64,000 nt of DNA. It comes from Actinospica acidithermotolerans. Its GTDB lineage: Bacteria > Actinomycetota > Actinomycetes > Streptomycetales > Catenulisporaceae. Below, in pieces: positions 24,833 through 38,159 of the stretch. Below the pieces are notes generated by a model. It did not search any database, was not told the origin of the DNA, and saw only the letters and a list, made by a program, of their open reading frames with translations. Each line of letters starts with the position of its first letter. Positions within the stretch are counted from its first letter, which is position 1. The stretch is from NCBI RefSeq assembly GCF_018139625.1, contig NZ_JAGSOH010000004.1, positions 62,001 to 126,000 of the forward strand, written 5' to 3'. The position numbers and the translations under genes are program-made.

Positions 24833-25486
24833 CTACCAGCCCCGCTCGCGCCACGCATCCAGGTACGGTCGCTCGGCTCCGAGCGTCGTGTCCTTCCCAT
24901 GGCCCGGGTAGACCCACGTCTCGTCAGGAAGAACATCGAAGATCTTGCTGACGACGCCCTCGTACAGGGACGCGAACCGCTCAGGGTCCTTCTGGGTGTT
25001 GCCGAGGCCGCCGGGGAACAGGCAGTCGCCGGTGAACAGGTGGGGATGGCCCTTGGGGTCGTCGTAGAGGAGGGCGATCGAGCCGGGGGTGTGGCCGACG
25101 AGGTGGATGGCGCGCAGCCGGGCGTCGCCGAAGGTGATCTCGTCGCCGTCGTCCACGAGGGTGCGGGTGGGGACGGGGATGCCGTCGGCGTCCAGGCGGC
25201 CGGCCAGGGTCTCGGCGCCGGTGGCCTCGACGAGGTCCGCCAGGCCCTGCCAGTGGTCCCCGTGCTGATGGGTCGTCACGACCTTCGCCAGCGAGCCGTT
25301 GACCAGGCGGATCAGGGTCTCGGGGTCGTTGGCGGCGTCGATCAGCAACTGGTCGCCGGTGTAGCGGCAGCGCAGCAGGTAGGCGTTGTTGTCATACGGG
25401 CCGACGGCGACCTTGGTGATGACCAGTTCCGCCAGTTCGCGCACGTCGGGGGCGCCGCCGACGGTGACGTTTCCGTGGTAGTTCAT
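24833..25486 (-). CDS. MBL-fold metallo-hydrolase (glyoxalase II-like)
   Basis: 217 aa. The metal-binding motif THQHGDHW gives H73, H75, D77 and H78. Further ligands lie in [19 protein letters not shown] and YPGHG. This is the hydroxyacylglutathione hydrolase-like subgroup; in an actinomycete the thiol would be mycothiol rather than glutathione. It follows the DinB-like gene, a predicted mycothiol-dependent enzyme, after 34 bases on the same strand, which supports a thiol-linked role (inference). Confidence 0.85.
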   Translation of the reverse strand: MNYHGNVTVGGAPDVRELAELVITKVAVGPYDNNAYLLRCRYTGDQLLIDAANDPETLIRLVNGSLAKVVTTHQHGDHWQGLADLVEATGAETLAGRLDADGIPVPTRTLVDDGDEITFGDARLRAIHLVGHTPGSIALLYDDPKGHPHLFTGDCLFPGGLGNTQKDPERFASLYEGVVSKIFDVLPDETWVYPGHGKDTTLGAERPYLDAWRERGW

Positions 25487-25520
25487 CTCTCTGCTCCCGA
25501 GCTCTGCTTCTCCACCGCTC

Positions 25521-26294
25521 CTACTTCCACGCCGGCGGCTGGGGCAGCGGGCCGTGCGGCTCCACGTTGAGGCCGTCGCCGTTGCTGCGGCCGATCAGCC
25601 ACGCCACGAGCGCGGCCGACGGGCCGCGGACGATCGGGACCCCGGCGTCCTCGGGGGCGCAGAGAACGCCGTATACGCGGTCGTCGGTGCCGTCCTCGTC
25701 CTCCGAGAGCAGGCGGAACGCCGGGGACTCCGGCGTGAAGACGGGGTTGGAGAACCGCGCGGCGATCATCTGCAGCTCCGGCTCGGTGAAGTACTCCGGC
25801 CAGTGCGCGGGGGAGTAGGCCACGTTCAGGTCGACGTGGTGGATCAGGATCTCCTCGAGCCGCCACCACGGCAGCCACCCCGCCTGCTGCTTTCCGCCGC
25901 GGCGGCCCATGATCTCGTTCTGCCACTGCTCCTCGGTCAGCCGCGCCGCCTGCACGGCGAAGTGCTCGCCGGTCAGGCGCACGTCCGCCAGCAGTTCGGC
26001 CGCGGTACGTCCCGCGCCCGCCTCGATCTCGGCGTCGCGGGCCTCGGGCGAGGCGTACATCGGCGTCTCCTCGCCGGTCGCCGCCCAGGTCAGCAGTCTG
26101 CCTACGGCCTCGGCGTTGCGCGCCACGTGGGTGAGCACGTGGCCGCGGGTCCAGCCGGGGAGCAGGGAGGGTTCGCGCACGGCCGCGTCGTCGAACTGCT
26201 CGGCGGTGGCGATCAGCTGGGCCGTGGACTCGACGACCCGGGCGAGGGTCTCGGTCGGATCCGGCACGGGGATGCCGCTCGGGTCGGTTGCCAT
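25521..26294 (-). CDS. Maleylpyruvate isomerase-family, mycothiol-dependent (DinB-like) enzyme
   Basis: 257 aa. The N-terminal DinB-type four-helix bundle carries the metal-site histidines in [12 protein letters not shown] and [14 protein letters not shown], with [13 protein letters not shown] as the family hallmark. A C-terminal SCP2-like part follows. The family uses mycothiol as thiol cofactor for isomerisation or transfer. It is divergent from uvrA across 195 bases and precedes the MBL hydrolase. I recall this pair near uvrA in Streptomyces. Exact substrate unknown. Confidence 0.82.
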   Translation of the reverse strand: MATDPSGIPVPDPTETLARVVESTAQLIATAEQFDDAAVREPSLLPGWTRGHVLTHVARNAEAVGRLLTWAATGEETPMYASPEARDAEIEAGAGRTAAELLADVRLTGEHFAVQAARLTEEQWQNEIMGRRGGKQQAGWLPWWRLEEILIHHVDLNVAYSPAHWPEYFTEPELQMIAARFSNPVFTPESPAFRLLSEDEDGTDDRVYGVLCAPEDAGVPIVRGPSAALVAWLIGRSNGDGLNVEPHGPLPQPPAWK

Positions 26295-26489
26295 GGCTCT
26301 ACTCTGGCGTATCCGGGGCCCGCGCCGCCACGCTCGGCTCCCGCCGGGCGCCCGGGTTCGACCGGACGGCACATTTCTGTCGGTGGGCCCGCCTACGATG
26401 GAGCGAGGTGGTTTCTCCTCGGCCTCGCGCTGCCGGGGGACGGGGAATCGCCGCAGGCCAGTGACCGAGAACACCCAGGGAGCAGAGCA

Positions 26490-29360
<2,871 letters not shown>

Positions 29361-29682
29361 CCGAGACCCCTCGCTGCCCCGGCCGCCCTTTGGCGGTATG
29401 AGGAGCCCGAGCCCGTGCCCCCGACCGCGCCCGAAACGCCCCGACCTGTATAGATTCGGACGGGAAGACCGCCCCGCTCAGGAAATTCTTAACCGGCGAC
29501 CTTGAACCGCCCGTCGGCGCGCTCCGTGACTTGGCCGTGAAGGGCGTCGCCGTACCGGGCCCTGGTCCCGCGATCCACACCGGGGCCGGGTACGCTGGCG
29601 CGTCGAAGGTGTGCATACCGGACGACACGGGCAAGCCGCGTGCCGGGCTGCGCACATCCGAGATCCAAGGAGCGCTAACGAC
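29361..29682. other. Intergenic region between uvrA and Rieske gene
   Basis: About 320 bases without a supported gene. A 5-bp stem CCGCC/GGCGG with a 4-base loop lies at 29383-29396 and may weakly terminate uvrA. Short AT-rich patches near 29445 and 29590 could hold the promoter for the Rieske gene, but I cannot assign boxes. Confidence 0.5.
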
Positions 29683-30132
29683 ATGGCCGAACAGTCCCAG
29701 CCCGCCGCCGCCGACCGCCGTACCGTGCTGCGCACCACCGCGCTCGGTGTCGCCGTCGCCGGTGTGGGCGTCACCGCCGCGGCCTGCAGCAGTTCCAACA
29801 GCACCGCCCAGGGCTCGACCGCGCAGACTGCGGCCGGCGGCTCGTCCTCCACTGTCGCCTCTTCGAAGGTGCCGGTCGACGGCGGCTACATCGACACCAC
29901 GAACAACGTCGTGGTGACGCAGCCGAGCGCCGGCGAGTACAAGGCGTTCACGGCGATCTGCACGCACCAGGGCTGCACCGTGTCGTCCGTGCAGAACAAC
30001 GTCATCCAGTGCCCGTGCCACGGCTCCCAGTTCAGCGCGAAGGACGGATCCGTCATCACCGGCCCGGCCACCTCGCCGCTCGCCTCGAAGACCGTCACGG
30101 TCGCCGGCTCCACCATCACATACGGGGCCTGA
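29683..30132 (+). CDS. Tat-exported Rieske [2Fe-2S] lipoprotein
   Basis: 149 aa. ATG 29683 follows an AAGGAG site. The N-terminus has twin arginines (DRRTVL), a hydrophobic stretch and a lipobox ending TAAAC with lipidated C35, then a Ser/Thr/Gly linker. Cluster ligands are C93 and H95 in CTHQGC, and C110 and H113 in CPCHGS. C98 and C112 would form the usual disulfide. It is an outside-facing electron carrier, but it is small and not beside cytochrome bc genes, so its partner is unknown. A 12-bp-stem terminator follows. Confidence 0.88.
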   Translation: MAEQSQPAAADRRTVLRTTALGVAVAGVGVTAAACSSSNSTAQGSTAQTAAGGSSSTVASSKVPVDGGYIDTTNNVVVTQPSAGEYKAFTAICTHQGCTVSSVQNNVIQCPCHGSQFSAKDGSVITGPATSPLASKTVTVAGSTITYGA

Positions 30133-30161
30133 TCACCACCCCCACCGGATCAGGTCGACCA

Positions 30162-30202
30162 CGGTCCCGGGCCACGGGCGCGCACCCGCGGGCCCGGGAC
30201 CG
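30162..30202 (+). terminator. Terminator hairpin after Rieske gene
   Basis: CGGTCCCGGGCC and GGCCCGGGACCG form a perfect 12-bp stem around a 17-base loop that itself contains GGG/CCC pairing. It starts 29 bases after the stop and ends 30 bases before the uvrC start. Confidence 0.65.
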
Positions 30203-30232
30203 CCTGTCGGTGCGAAGCCGTAGGCTGACACC

Positions 30233-32470
30233 GTGAGCGATCCGACGGCCTACCGCCCCGCCCCCGGCACGATTCCGACCCAGCCCGGGGTCTACCGGTT
30301 CCGCGACCAGTACGGCCGGGTCGTCTATGTCGGCAAGGCCGTCAACCTGCGCTCCCGGCTGTCGAACTACTTCCAGCCGCTCACCTCGCTGCATCCGCGC
30401 ACGCAGTCCATGGTCACGACGGCGACCTCCGTCGAGTGGACCGTCGTCGCCAACGAGGTCGAGGCGCTCGCGCTCGAGTACTCCTGGATCAAGGAGTTCG
30501 AGCCGCGGTTCAACGTCAAGTACCGGGACGACAAGTCCTATCCGAGCCTCGCCGTGACCCTCAACGAGGAGTTCCCGCGGGTTCAGGTGATGCGCGGGCC
30601 CAAGCGCAAGGGCGTGCGCTACTTCGGCCCGTACGCCCACGCCTGGGCGATCCGGGAGACCGTGGACGCGCTGCTGCGCGTCTTCCCGATGCGCAGCTGC
30701 TCGCAGGGCGTCTTCCGCGGCGCGACGCTGACCGGGCGGCCCTGCCTGCTCGGGTACATCGACAAGTGCTCGGCGCCGTGCGTGGGCCGGATCAGCCCCG
30801 AGGACCACCGAAAGGTCGCGGAGGACTTCTGCACCTTCATGTCGGGGCAGACCGCCGGATTCATCCGCAGGCTCGAGCAGGAGATGAAGCAGGCCGCCGC
30901 CGGGCTCGAGTTCGAGAAGGCGGCCCGGCTGCGCGACGACCTCGGCGCGCTGCAGCGGGCCATGGAGCGCAACGCGATCGTGCTCGGCGACGGCACGGAC
31001 GCGGACGTCGTCGGCATCTGCGAGGACGAGCTCGAGGCCGCGGTGCAGGTCTTCCACGTGCGCGGCGGCCGGGTGCGCGGCCAGCGCGGCTGGGTCGTGG
31101 AGAAGGTCGAGGACATCGACACCGGCGGCCTGGTCGGCCAGTTCCTGCAGCAGCTCTACGGCGACCAGGAGCCGGACGCGGTGCCGAGGGAGATCCTGGT
31201 GCCCGCGCTGCCGGAGGACGCCGAGGCGGTCCAGGCCTGGCTGGCCGGCCTGCGCGGCTACGGCGTCGAGCTGCGGGTGCCGCAGCGCGGCGACAAGCGG
31301 ACGCTGATGGAGACCGTCGAGCGCAACGCGAAGCAGGCCCTGGCGCTGCACAAGACCAAGCGGGCGTCGGATCTGACGACTCGCGGGCAGGCGCTGGAGG
31401 ACATCGCCGAGGCGCTCGGCATGGACCAGGCGCCGCTGCGCATCGAGTGCTACGACATCTCGCACACGCAGGGCGCCGAGGTCGTGGCGTCGATGGTCGT
31501 GTTCGAGGACGCGCTGCCGCGCAAGTCGGAGTACCGCCGCTTCACGATCAAGACGGTCGAGGGGCAGGACGACGTCCGGTCCATGCACGAGGTGATCAGC
31601 CGCCGGTTCAAGCGGTATCTCGCGGACGCGGCGAAGTCGGGCGAGGCGCTGCTGCCGGACGCGGAGCTCGAAGATAACAGGCCCACAAGTTCTGCGCTGG
31701 AAGCCGAGTCACCGCTGGAAGAAGACACCCTGCCGGAAGACGCTGAGAACGGAGGGGAGACCGTCGACGTTGGCACCGATACCGACGCCGGCACCGGCGC
31801 CGGCGCCGGCGCCGATACTGATACCGGCAACGGCAACGGCAAGGGCACCGACACCGATACCACCTTCGACACCGACACCGACGTCGACGCCGATACCACC
31901 TTCGACACCGGCAACGAAGCCTCATCCGCCGCGCGCGAGGACAAGCCGCTCAGCCGGAGCGCCTACCCGCCGCAGCTCGTGCTCGTCGACGGGGGTGCGC
32001 CGCAGGTGGCCGCGGCGGCACGGGCCCTTGCCGAGCTGGGCATCGAGGAGGTCGCCGTCGCGGGGATCGCGAAGCGGATGGAGGAGATCTGGCTGCCCGG
32101 CGAGCAGGACCCGGTCATCCTGCCGCGCACCAGCGAGGCGCTCTACCTGCTCCAGCGCGTCCGGGACGAGGCGCACCGGTTCGCGATCACCTTCCACCGG
32201 CAGCGGCGCTCGAAGGCGATGACGGCCGGCGGGCTGCTGGACGGCATCCCGGGGCTCGGCGAGGTGCGGCGCAAGGCGCTGCTCAAGCACTTCGGCTCGG
32301 TCAAGGCGGTGCGGGCCGCGAGCGCCGCGGAGCTCGCCGCGGTGCCCGGGATCGGAGCGGCCACGGCCGCCGCGCTGCACGAGGCGATCGCCGAGCGCTC
32401 CCGTTCCTCCAGCCGTCCGGCGGCGGTCAACACAGCGACCGGTGAGCTTCTGGAAGATGGCGGAAACTGA
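30233..32470 (+). CDS. uvrC: Excinuclease ABC subunit C
   Basis: 745 aa, longer than the usual 600-690. It makes both incisions in nucleotide excision repair. Domains in order: GIY-YIG nuclease ([20 protein letters not shown], residues about 20-95), UVR UvrB-binding motif ([12 protein letters not shown], about 225), RNase H-like endonuclease with CYDISHTQG and VLVDGG, and a C-terminal helix-hairpin-helix pair ([31 protein letters not shown]). Between [15 protein letters not shown] and [11 protein letters not shown] lies an acidic, Thr/Asp/Gly-rich insertion at about residues 467-577 that accounts for the extra length. GTG 30233. Confidence 0.96.
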   Translation: MSDPTAYRPAPGTIPTQPGVYRFRDQYGRVVYVGKAVNLRSRLSNYFQPLTSLHPRTQSMVTTATSVEWTVVANEVEALALEYSWIKEFEPRFNVKYRDDKSYPSLAVTLNEEFPRVQVMRGPKRKGVRYFGPYAHAWAIRETVDALLRVFPMRSCSQGVFRGATLTGRPCLLGYIDKCSAPCVGRISPEDHRKVAEDFCTFMSGQTAGFIRRLEQEMKQAAAGLEFEKAARLRDDLGALQRAMERNAIVLGDGTDADVVGICEDELEAAVQVFHVRGGRVRGQRGWVVEKVEDIDTGGLVGQFLQQLYGDQEPDAVPREILVPALPEDAEAVQAWLAGLRGYGVELRVPQRGDKRTLMETVERNAKQALALHKTKRASDLTTRGQALEDIAEALGMDQAPLRIECYDISHTQGAEVVASMVVFEDALPRKSEYRRFTIKTVEGQDDVRSMHEVISRRFKRYLADAAKSGEALLPDAELEDNRPTSSALEAESPLEEDTLPEDAENGGETVDVGTDTDAGTGAGAGADTDTGNGNGKGTDTDTTFDTDTDVDADTTFDTGNEASSAAREDKPLSRSAYPPQLVLVDGGAPQVAAAARALAELGIEEVAVAGIAKRMEEIWLPGEQDPVILPRTSEALYLLQRVRDEAHRFAITFHRQRRSKAMTAGGLLDGIPGLGEVRRKALLKHFGSVKAVRAASAAELAAVPGIGAATAAALHEAIAERSRSSSRPAAVNTATGELLEDGGN
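31770..31920 (+). repeat. Acidic low-complexity repeat tract inside uvrC
   Basis: Hexanucleotide-like runs (ACCGAC, GGCGCC) encode Thr-Asp and Gly-Ala repeats. A 21-base unit encoding DTTFDT recurs exactly at 31854-31874 and 31890-31910, a 36-base period. The tract stays in frame. It is likely to change length by slippage. Confidence 0.8.
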
Positions 32471-32574
32471 ATAGAAAGGGACATAGACTCGGGGCGCGGG
32501 CCGGCGCGCGACCGGCTCGCGCGCGGGGCGGAGACCATGGACAGCGAAGCGTTCCGGGGGAAAGGCGGTTCACG

Positions 32575-33474
32575 ATGAACGACGAGGTCGATGAGGCACC
32601 CGATTCGCCGGAGCCGCCGGAGCTCGTGGTGATCTCCGGGATGTCCGGCGCCGGCCGCTCCACCGCCGCCAAGGTCCTCGAGGACCTCGGCTGGTTCGTG
32701 GTCGACAACCTTCCCCCGAGCCTGATCGCCACGATGGTGGACCTCGCCGCCCGCACCCAGGGCTCGGTGCCCCGGATCGCCGTCGTCGTGGACGTGCGCG
32801 GCCGCTCCTTCTTCGAGCACCTGCACGAGGCGCTCTCCCACATAGAGGCCACCGGCCTTCGGCACCGCATCGTCTTCCTCGAGTCGGCGGACGACGTGCT
32901 GGTGCGCCGTTTCGAGAACGTGCGCCGGCCGCACCCGCTGCAGGGCGAGGGCCGGATCACCGACGGCATCAAGCTGGAGCGGGACCTGCTGCGCGAGCTG
33001 CGCGGCGAGGCCGACCTGGTGATCGACACCTCCAGCCGGAACGTGCACGAGCTGCGCGCGACGCTGGAGGCCGCCTTCGGCCGGGAGAACGGCGAGGGCG
33101 GGCTGCGCGCCACGGTGATGTCCTTCGGCTTCAAGTACGGGTTGCCTGTGGACGCAGACCTCGTACTCGACGTACGCTTTCTGCCCAACCCGCACTGGAT
33201 TCCCGAGCTGCGCCCGCGCACCGGCCTCGACCGCGAGGTGAGCGCCTACGTGCTGGCCCAGCCCGGAGCCAAGGAGCTGCTCGAGTCCTACAGCGAGACC
33301 CTGCGGATCATCACCGCCGGGTACCGCAAGGAGGGCAAGCGCTACGTGACCCTCGCGGTAGGGTGCACCGGCGGGAAGCACCGGAGCGTCGCGATGGCCG
33401 AGCAATTCGCGGCGCGATTGAGCAGCGACGGCGTGGACACGACGGTGGTCCACCGGGACGTAGGGCGTGAGTGA
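32575..33474 (+). CDS. rapZ: RNase adapter / nucleotide-binding protein RapZ (YvcJ family)
   Basis: 299 aa. Walker A is GMSGAGRST (residues 22-30), with the family DNLPP motif (WFVVDNLPPSL). The C-terminal domain carries GCTGGKHRSVAMAEQFA. In enterobacteria RapZ controls glmS through small RNAs; in Gram-positives the role is less clear, though the protein binds nucleotides and is linked to cell wall precursor control. It overlaps the yvcK start by four bases (GTGA), in the conserved uvrC-rapZ-yvcK-whiA cluster. Confidence 0.95.
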   Translation: MNDEVDEAPDSPEPPELVVISGMSGAGRSTAAKVLEDLGWFVVDNLPPSLIATMVDLAARTQGSVPRIAVVVDVRGRSFFEHLHEALSHIEATGLRHRIVFLESADDVLVRRFENVRRPHPLQGEGRITDGIKLERDLLRELRGEADLVIDTSSRNVHELRATLEAAFGRENGEGGLRATVMSFGFKYGLPVDADLVLDVRFLPNPHWIPELRPRTGLDREVSAYVLAQPGAKELLESYSETLRIITAGYRKEGKRYVTLAVGCTGGKHRSVAMAEQFAARLSSDGVDTTVVHRDVGRE

Positions 33475-34478
33475 GCGAACAGCGAGACGGCAAGGCCCCG
33501 CAGGGCGACGGCGCTCCGCGGGTGGTCGCCTTCGGCGGCGGGCACGGCATGCATGCCTGCCTCTCGGCCCTGCGAACCCTGACCGACCGGCTCACCGCGA
33601 TCGTCACGGTGGCCGACGACGGCGGGTCCAGCGGCCGGATCCGGCAGGAGCTCGGCGGCCTGCCCCCCGGTGACCTGCGGATGGCGCTCGCGGCGCTCTG
33701 CGGGGACGACGAGTGGGGCCGGACCTGGGCGAAGGCGCTGCAGCACCGCTTCGGCGGCTCCGGCCACCTGTCCGGGCACGCCCTGGGCAACCTGCTGATC
33801 ACCGCCCTGTGGGAGGAGCTCGGCGAGCCGGTCGCGGCGCTTGACTGGGTCGGCCGGCTGCTCGGCGCGCGCGGCCGGGTGCTGCCGATGGCGGCCGTGC
33901 CGCTGGAGATCGAGGCGCAGGTGCGCGGCGTGGACCCGGGGCACCCGCTGCGGGTGAGCACGGTGCGCGGGCAGCACTCGCTGGCGAAGACACCCGGCGA
34001 GGTGCTCAGCGTCCGGCTGCTGCCGCAGGATCCGCCGGCCGTGCCGGACGCGGTCGCGGCGATCGACGAGGCGGACTGGGCCGTGCTCGGCCCCGGCAGC
34101 TGGTTCACCAGCGTGCTGCCGCACCTGATGGTGCCGGAGCTGGCCCGGGCGCTGCTGCGCACCGACGCCAAGCGGCTGCTGGTGCTCAACCTCGGGCCGC
34201 AGATCGGCGAGACCGACGGCTTCACCCCGGCCGACCACGTCGAGGTGCTCGCGGCGCACGCGCCGGAGCTACGGCTGGACGCGGTGCTGGTCGATCCGTC
34301 CTCGCTGCGCGAGCCGCACGAGGAGCGCAAGCTCCAGGAGGTCGCCGCCTCGGTCGGCGCCGAGGTGTACACGGCGGCGGTCGCGGCGGGCGGCGAGCAG
34401 CCGTACCACGACCCGGTCCGGCTGGCCGCGGCCATCGCGGCGATCTTCGCGGGCGCGCGCACCGGAGCCGTCGCCTGA
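33471..34478 (+). CDS. yvcK: Gluconeogenesis factor YvcK/CuvA family protein
   Basis: 335 aa. The UDP-sugar-binding CofD-like fold is marked by AFGGGHGMHACLSAL near residue 19 and VTVADDGGSSGRIR, then GDLRMALAAL. Family members bind UDP-GlcNAc and are needed for envelope integrity during growth on gluconeogenic carbon sources. GTG 33471 overlaps the rapZ stop. It precedes whiA by 165 bases. Confidence 0.94.
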   Translation: MSEQRDGKAPQGDGAPRVVAFGGGHGMHACLSALRTLTDRLTAIVTVADDGGSSGRIRQELGGLPPGDLRMALAALCGDDEWGRTWAKALQHRFGGSGHLSGHALGNLLITALWEELGEPVAALDWVGRLLGARGRVLPMAAVPLEIEAQVRGVDPGHPLRVSTVRGQHSLAKTPGEVLSVRLLPQDPPAVPDAVAAIDEADWAVLGPGSWFTSVLPHLMVPELARALLRTDAKRLLVLNLGPQIGETDGFTPADHVEVLAAHAPELRLDAVLVDPSSLREPHEERKLQEVAASVGAEVYTAAVAAGGEQPYHDPVRLAAAIAAIFAGARTGAVA

Positions 34479-34643
34479 CCGCTTCCCGGCGGCGGCGCTC
34501 CGGGCCGAGAATCCGATTAATGATCCGTCCGTGGGTCATCCCTGCCGGTGATCCAGGGGCGTATCCGGGCCCCGGGGTGGTCACTGACCGTTAACCTGGA
34601 TGGCAGCCCATCCCGCCCTGTACCGATAGGAGGCCGCGTAGCC

Positions 34644-35642
34644 ATGGCGATGACCGCGGCGGTCAAAGACGAGCTGAGCCGGCTCACGGTGGTCAAGCCG
34701 TGCTGCCGGAAGTCCGAGACCGCGACCCTGCTGCGCCTGGCCGGATCGATCCACCTGGTGCAGGGCCGGATCGTGATCGAGGCCGAGCTGGACGCGGCCG
34801 CGGCGGCGCGCCGGCTGCGCAAGAACATCTCCGAGATCTACGGGCACACCTCAGAGCTCGGCGTGATCGCGCCCGGCGGTCTGCGCCGCGGCAGCCGCTA
34901 CGTGGTGCGGGTGGTGCGCGACGGCGAGGCGCTGGCCCGGCAGACCGGCCTGGTGGACGGCCGCGGGCACCCGGTGCGCGGGCTGCCGCCGCAGGTCGTC
35001 GCCGGTTCCGTGTGCGACGCCGAGTCGGCGTGGCGCGGCGCTTTCCTCGCGCACGGCTCGCTGACCGAGCCCGGCCGCTCCAGCGCGCTGGAGATCACCT
35101 GCCCCGGGCAGGAGGCGGCGCTCGCCCTGGTCGGTGCGGCCCGCCGGCTCGGTGTGGGTGCGAAGAACCGCGAGGTGCGCGGCGTGGAGCGGGTCGTGGT
35201 GCGCGACGGCGACGCGATCGGCGCGCTGCTCACCCGCCTGGGCGCGCACGACTCGGTGCTCGCCTGGGAGGAGCGCCGGATGCGCCGCGAGGTGCGGGCG
35301 ACGGCGAACCGGCTCGCGAACTTCGACGACGCCAACCTGCGCCGTTCCGCGCGGGCCGCGGTGGCCGCCGGGGCGCGGGTGGGCCGGGCGCTGGAGATCC
35401 TCGGCGAGAACGCGCCGGAGCATCTGGCGCTCGCCGGGCGGCTGCGCCTGGAGCACCGGCAGGCCTCGCTGGAGGAGCTCGGCGCGCTCGCCGACCCGCC
35501 GCTGACGAAGGACGCCGTCGCCGGACGGATCCGCCGGCTGCTGGCCCTCGCCGACCGCCGTGCCACAGACCTCGGCATTCCGGGGACCGAGGCCTGCCTG
35601 ACGCCGGAGCTTTTCGCCGCGGCCGGGGTCGCCGACGTCTGA
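34644..35642 (+). CDS. whiA: Sporulation/cell division regulator WhiA
   Basis: 332 aa. It has the N-terminal LAGLIDADG-like domain ([15 protein letters not shown]) and a C-terminal helix-turn-helix ([20 protein letters not shown], about residues 273-292). In Streptomyces WhiA activates division genes during sporulation; it is widely conserved in Gram-positives. ATG 34644 follows an AGGAGG site by 10 bases; an in-frame upstream GTG-type extension has none. It follows yvcK after a 165-base gap that probably contains its own promoter. Confidence 0.95.
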   Translation: MAMTAAVKDELSRLTVVKPCCRKSETATLLRLAGSIHLVQGRIVIEAELDAAAAARRLRKNISEIYGHTSELGVIAPGGLRRGSRYVVRVVRDGEALARQTGLVDGRGHPVRGLPPQVVAGSVCDAESAWRGAFLAHGSLTEPGRSSALEITCPGQEAALALVGAARRLGVGAKNREVRGVERVVVRDGDAIGALLTRLGAHDSVLAWEERRMRREVRATANRLANFDDANLRRSARAAVAAGARVGRALEILGENAPEHLALAGRLRLEHRQASLEELGALADPPLTKDAVAGRIRRLLALADRRATDLGIPGTEACLTPELFAAAGVADV

Positions 35643-35832
35643 CGTTTCGTGGGCGCACAAGATTCAACCAGCCGGAAACATGCTTGCTACCAGCGGGTAA
35701 TTCCACATGCCGGGCCGGGTGGTCGAGCCGGTGTGCCTGCCTGTAGGTTGAGACTGAATGTAGTCGGAATCACATGCACCACGGCGGCGGCAATGGGGCC
35801 CTCGTACAAGGTGCTCGAAAGAGGAGACCTTC

Positions 35833-36858
35833 GTGACCGTTCGCGTTGGCATCAACGGCTTCGGCCGTATCGGCCGTAACTTCTTCCGGGCCACTGCGGC
35901 GTCGGGCGCCGACATCGAGATCGTCGGCATCAACGACCTCGCCAGCCCGAAGATCCTGGCTCACTTCCTCAAGTACGACTCCGTCCTGGGCCGCTTCCCG
36001 GGCTCCGTCGAGGCGACCGAGGACTCCCTGGTCATCAACGGCAAGGCCATCAAGGTCCTCGCCGAGCGCGACCCGGCGGCGCTGCCGTGGAAGGAGCTGG
36101 CGGTCGACGTCGTCGTCGAGTCCACCGGCCTGTTCACGAACGCCGACGACGCCGCCAAGCACCTCGAGGCCGGCGCGAAGAAGGTCATCATCTCCGCGCC
36201 CGCCACCGGCGACGCGAAGACCCTGGTCATGGGCGTGAACCACGACGAGTACGACGCGGCGACGCACCACGTCCTGTCGAACGCCTCGTGCACCACCAAC
36301 TGCCTGGCCCCGCTGGTCAAGGTGCTGCTGGACGAGTTCGGCATCGAGCAGGGCCTGATGACCACGGTCCACGCCTACACCACCGAGCAGCAGCTGCAGG
36401 ACCAGATCGCGCTGACCCGCAAGGGCACCATCGACCTGCGCCGCGCCCGGGCCGCGAACCTCTCGGTGATCCCGGCCTCTACCGGTGCCGCGCGCGCCAT
36501 CTCGCTGGTCATCCCCGAGGTCAAGGGCAAGCTGGACGGCTTCGCCATGCGCGTGCCGGTCCCCACCGGCTCGGTGACCGACCTGACGGTGAACCTCTCC
36601 CGCGAGGCCACCAAGGACGAGATCAACGCCGCGTTCAAGAAGGCCGCGTCGGAGGGCAAGCTCAAGGGCTTCCTGAAGTACAACGAGGACGAGATCGTCT
36701 CCTCGGACATCGTGACCGACCCGTCCTCCTGCATCTTCGACTCCACCCTGACCATCGCCCAGGGCTCCCAGGTCAAGGTCGTCGGCTGGTACGACAACGA
36801 GTGGGGCTACTCGAACCGCCTCATCGACCTCATCACGCACGTCGGCGCCGGTCTCTGA
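35833..36858 (+). CDS. gap: Glyceraldehyde-3-phosphate dehydrogenase, type I
   Basis: 341 aa. NAD-binding [13 protein letters not shown] at the N-terminus, catalytic C153 in [13 protein letters not shown] and the conserved His in [10 protein letters not shown]. It oxidises glyceraldehyde 3-phosphate in lower glycolysis. GTG 35833 follows GAAAGAGGAG. A strong hairpin separates it from pgk, so gap can be expressed apart from pgk-tpiA. Confidence 0.97.
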   Translation: MTVRVGINGFGRIGRNFFRATAASGADIEIVGINDLASPKILAHFLKYDSVLGRFPGSVEATEDSLVINGKAIKVLAERDPAALPWKELAVDVVVESTGLFTNADDAAKHLEAGAKKVIISAPATGDAKTLVMGVNHDEYDAATHHVLSNASCTTNCLAPLVKVLLDEFGIEQGLMTTVHAYTTEQQLQDQIALTRKGTIDLRRARAANLSVIPASTGAARAISLVIPEVKGKLDGFAMRVPVPTGSVTDLTVNLSREATKDEINAAFKKAASEGKLKGFLKYNEDEIVSSDIVTDPSSCIFDSTLTIAQGSQVKVVGWYDNEWGYSNRLIDLITHVGAGL

Positions 36859-36888
36859 CCGTCGCACGCAGCCTGATGTAGCACTGCG

Positions 36889-36919
36889 GGCCCGCACGAC
36901 CTCACCGGTCGTGCGGGCC
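36889..36919 (+). terminator. Strong hairpin between gap and pgk
   Basis: GGCCCGCACGACC and GGTCGTGCGGGCC form a perfect 13-bp stem with a 5-base loop, followed by TTCGTC. It begins 30 bases after the gap stop and ends 39 bases before pgk. It may terminate part of the gap transcripts or protect the gap mRNA 3' end. Confidence 0.75.
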
Positions 36920-36958
36920 TTCGTCGGATTGAAGCATTCTCACTTCAGAGGGTTACAG

Positions 36959-38155
36959 ATGAAGACGATTGACGACCTCGACGTCGCCGGCAAGCGCGTC
37001 CTGGTGCGCGCCGACCTGAACGTCCCGCTCGACGGCACGCGCATCACCGACGACGGCCGGATCCGCGCCTCGGTCCCGACGCTGCAGGCGCTGCTTGAGC
37101 GCGGCGCCAAGGTGATCGTGACCGCGCACCTGGGCCGCCCGAAGGGCGTCGACCCGGAGGCGGACGCCAAGTTCTCCCTCGCGCCGGTCGCGGTCCGCCT
37201 GGGCGAGCTGCTCGGCAAGCCGGTCGCGTTCGCCACCGACACCGTCGGCCCCTCCGCGCGGGAGACCGTCGCGGCGCTGCGGGACGGCGAGATCGCGCTG
37301 CTCGAGAACGTCCGGTTCAACCCGGCCGAGACCAGCAAGGACGCCGTCGAGCGCGGGAAGTTCGCCGACGAGCTCGCCAGGTTCGCCGACTTCTTCGTCT
37401 CGGACGGCTTCGGCGCCGTGCACCGCCGGCACGCCTCGGTCTACGACATCGCCGAGGACCTGCCCAGCGCCGCCGGCCGGCTGATCACGACCGAGCTCGG
37501 CGTGCTCAAGAAGCTCACCGAGGACGTCGAGCGGCCCTACGTGGTCGTGCTCGGCGGCTCGAAGGTCTCCGACAAGCTCGGCGTCATCGACAACCTGCTG
37601 GACAAGGCCGACCGGATCCTGATCGGCGGCGGCATGGTCTTCACCTTCCTCAAGGCCCAGGGCCACGAGGTCGGCAAGTCGCTGCTCGAGCAGGACCAGC
37701 TGGAGACCGTGGTCGGCTACCTGGAGCGGGCCAAGGACTCGGGCGTGGAGATCGTGCTGCCGGTCGACATCGTCGCCGCCACCGCGTTCGCCGCGGACGC
37801 CGCGCACGACGTCGTCGCGGCCGACGCGATCCCGGCCGACCGGATGGGCCTGGACATCGGCCCCGAGTCCGGCAAGCTGTTCGCCGCGAAGCTCGCCGAC
37901 GCGCGCACGGTGTTCTGGAACGGCCCGATGGGCGTGTTCGAGATGGACGCCTTCGCGGGCGGCACCCGGGCGGTCGCGCAGGGCCTGCTCGACTCCCCGG
38001 CCTTCACCGTCGTCGGCGGCGGCGACTCGGCCGCGGCCGTGCGCGCGCTCGGCTTCGACGAGGCCGCGTTCGGCCACATCTCCACCGGCGGCGGCGCGTC
38101 GCTGGAGTACCTCGAGGGCAAGGCCCTGCCCGGCATCACCGTTCTGGAAGGCTGA
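36959..38155 (+). CDS. pgk: Phosphoglycerate kinase
   Basis: 398 aa. Start ATG 36959 follows AGAGGG. Motifs: [17 protein letters not shown], the nucleotide loop [11 protein letters not shown] and GGGDSAAAV. It makes ATP from 1,3-bisphosphoglycerate. It is followed by tpiA after 4 bases, so pgk and tpiA are coupled. Confidence 0.97.
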   Translation: MKTIDDLDVAGKRVLVRADLNVPLDGTRITDDGRIRASVPTLQALLERGAKVIVTAHLGRPKGVDPEADAKFSLAPVAVRLGELLGKPVAFATDTVGPSARETVAALRDGEIALLENVRFNPAETSKDAVERGKFADELARFADFFVSDGFGAVHRRHASVYDIAEDLPSAAGRLITTELGVLKKLTEDVERPYVVVLGGSKVSDKLGVIDNLLDKADRILIGGGMVFTFLKAQGHEVGKSLLEQDQLETVVGYLERAKDSGVEIVLPVDIVAATAFAADAAHDVVAADAIPADRMGLDIGPESGKLFAAKLADARTVFWNGPMGVFEMDAFAGGTRAVAQGLLDSPAFTVVGGGDSAAAVRALGFDEAAFGHISTGGGASLEYLEGKALPGITVLEG

Positions 38156-38159
38156 GTAA

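Noticed and set aside
26295-26489. SOS (LexA) box upstream of uvrA
   Set aside because: I looked for GAAC-N4-GTTC and found no acceptable match, so no SOS control is claimed.
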